From UMGS973 sp963609975 (GTDB lineage: Bacteria; Bacillota; Clostridia; Peptostreptococcales; Anaerovoracaceae): DNA of 7,568 nt. Shown piece after piece: positions 7,291-7,568 of this stretch. The notes under the pieces were generated by a model that saw only the letters and a list, made by a program, of their open reading frames with translations, was not told the DNA's origin and searched no databases. The translations under genes were made by a program, and so were the position numbers. The stretch covers positions 1 to 7,568 of the forward strand of contig CAVDMD010000108.1 of NCBI GenBank assembly GCA_963609975.1, written 5' to 3'. The number at the start of each line of letters is the position of its first letter. Positions within the stretch are counted from its first letter, which is position 1.

Positions 7291-7323
7291 ATTCGTTATA
7301 TTTTTGGCAGACACGCCTTTATT

Positions 7324-7352
7324 ATTATATCCTATAACGCCCCCAATTGCTA
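7324..7352 (-). promoter_or_regulatory. Likely promoter of the hut operon
   Basis: A perfect minus-strand TATAAT (7329-7324) lies 79 bp before the hutH start codon, with a predicted start site near 7317. The hexamer 17 bp upstream is TAGCAA (7352-7347), matching TTGACA at only 3 of 6 positions. A good -10 with a poor -35 suits a promoter that is activated or otherwise regulated, as expected for a catabolic operon. No better promoter is visible between 7245 and 7361. Confidence 0.5.
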
Positions 7353-7355
7353 TAG
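7332..7355. promoter_or_regulatory. Inverted repeat across the hut promoter, candidate operator
   Basis: CTATAAC (7332-7338) and GCTATAG (7349-7355) are inverted arms matching at 6 of 7 positions, with centres 17 bp apart. The pair sits between and over the -35 and -10 elements, where a dimeric repressor would block polymerase. The GC-rich GCCCCC patch in the spacer stands out from the AT-rich surroundings. No regulator gene is in the window, so the binding protein is unknown. Confidence 0.3.
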
Positions 7356-7360
7356 TTTTT

Positions 7361-7398
7361 AATAAAAAAACAGCCTCATACTGTGTATCTTCAAGGCT
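7361..7398 (-). terminator. Terminator-like hairpin upstream of the hut promoter
   Basis: On the minus strand, AGCCT (7398-7394) and AGGCT (7376-7372) pair around a 17-nt loop, with two possible G-U pairs extending the stem inward. After one G comes a run of seven T (7370-7364). The stem is short but the U tract is good. It would end leftward transcripts arriving from upstream, either from a gene beyond the window or from a short RNA starting near 7490, just before the hut promoter. Confidence 0.4.
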
Positions 7399-7427
7399 TG
7401 AGCAAACTTGCACATCTCAGGCAGCAA

Positions 7428-7458
7428 ATGAAACAGATTATGCCTCATCTCGTTTCAT
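7428..7458. repeat. 11-bp stem-loop with one bulge
   Basis: ATGAAAC-AGAT (7428-7438) pairs with ATCT (7447-7450) and GTTTCAT (7452-7458), with C7451 bulged and an 8-nt loop. Transcribed from either strand this would be a stable stem. No U tract follows, so it is not a terminator. It lies between the direct repeats and the terminator-like hairpin and may be part of a structured leader, a small RNA or a dispersed repeat element. Confidence 0.35.
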
Positions 7459-7463
7459 CTCTC

Positions 7464-7489
7464 TATCGCTTTATTCCATTATCGCTTTA
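7464..7489. repeat. Direct repeat TATCGCTTTA, two copies 16 bp apart
   Basis: The 10-bp sequence TATCGCTTTA occurs at 7464-7473 and again at 7480-7489, a 16-bp period. The core TATCGC returns in the inverted repeat at 7547-7567. Spacing near one and a half helical turns and repetition of a core are features of transcription-factor sites, but they could also be part of a repeat element. Confidence 0.35.
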
Positions 7490-7522
7490 CTTTGTATAAT
7501 TATAAAAAAAGTGAAAATATAC

Positions 7523-7536
7523 GGAATTAAAATTCC
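7523..7536. repeat. Short palindrome GGAATT-aa-AATTCC
   Basis: Two perfect 6-bp arms (7523-7528 and 7531-7536) flank a 2-bp centre. This is an operator-sized palindrome in an AT-rich non-coding region. It overlaps the position where a -35 element would sit for a possible weak minus-strand promoter (TATAAT at 7504-7499). Function unknown. Confidence 0.25.
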
Positions 7537-7546
7537 TATTTCCACA

Positions 7547-7567
7547 TATCGCACACAAGGTGCGATA
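7547..7567. repeat. 8-bp inverted repeat at the right edge
   Basis: TATCGCAC (7547-7554) and GTGCGATA (7560-7567) are a perfect 8-bp inverted repeat with a 5-nt loop (ACAAG). On the minus strand no U tract follows. On the plus strand the window ends one base later, so a plus-strand terminator cannot be excluded. The arms share the TATCGC core with the direct repeats at 7464-7489. Confidence 0.4.
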
Positions 7568-7568
7568 A

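Noticed and set aside
7359..7448. 29-residue minus-strand ORF with three His codons as a histidine-sensing leader peptide
   Set aside because: The His codons (residues 3, 7, 22) are scattered, not in a run as in the his operon leader. There is no good ribosome-binding site, and the ORF ends before the predicted hut transcript begins.
1..7568. CRISPR array, tRNA, rRNA, T-box or other known riboswitch
   Set aside because: No regularly spaced repeats, tRNA-like cloverleaf, rRNA sequence or T-box core motif was seen on either strand.

Overview
The window is dominated by a complete five-gene histidine-degradation (hut) operon, all on the minus strand and transcribed from right to left: hutH (7244-5703), hutU (5691-3667), hutI (3654-2419), fchA (2419-1793) and ftcD (1781-885). 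Histidine is deaminated to urocanate (HutH), hydrated to imidazolonepropionate (HutU) and opened to formiminoglutamate (HutI). FtcD moves the formimino group to tetrahydrofolate, releasing glutamate, and FchA converts formimino-THF to methenyl-THF and ammonia. Histidine carbon therefore feeds both glutamate fermentation and the one-carbon pool. No HutG-type hydrolase, transporter or regulator gene is present.

The organism is most likely an anaerobic member of the Clostridia (Bacillota). The evidence is the moderate G+C content with AT-rich spacers, strong purine-rich Shine-Dalgarno sites before nearly every gene, the long UROC1-type urocanase, and separate ftcD and fchA genes. A family-level assignment cannot be made from the sequence alone.

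The operon is very compact: the spacers are 11, 12, -1 and 11 nt, and several stop codons lie inside the next ribosome-binding site. A plausible promoter for hutH lies at 7324-7352, with an imperfect inverted repeat across its core. Upstream of it (7361-7568) is a non-coding stretch rich in inverted and direct repeats. It includes a terminator-like structure and a recurring TATCGC/GCGATA motif.

Downstream of ftcD the region looks like mobile-element debris. Starting at the base after the ftcD stop codon, and in the same frame, is a 110-codon open segment (884-552). It resembles the C-terminal end of an IS4/IS1634-type DDE transposase that has lost its catalytic part. Beyond it (1-551) there is no convincing gene, but there are several strong hairpins and a near-consensus minus-strand promoter (268-296) followed within about 15 nt by a terminator-like hairpin, possibly the end of a second insertion sequence.

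I found no evidence of a new enzymatic or defence system. The second-look items are the transposase remnant abutting ftcD, the structured leader upstream of hutH, and the promoter/hairpin unit at the left end.
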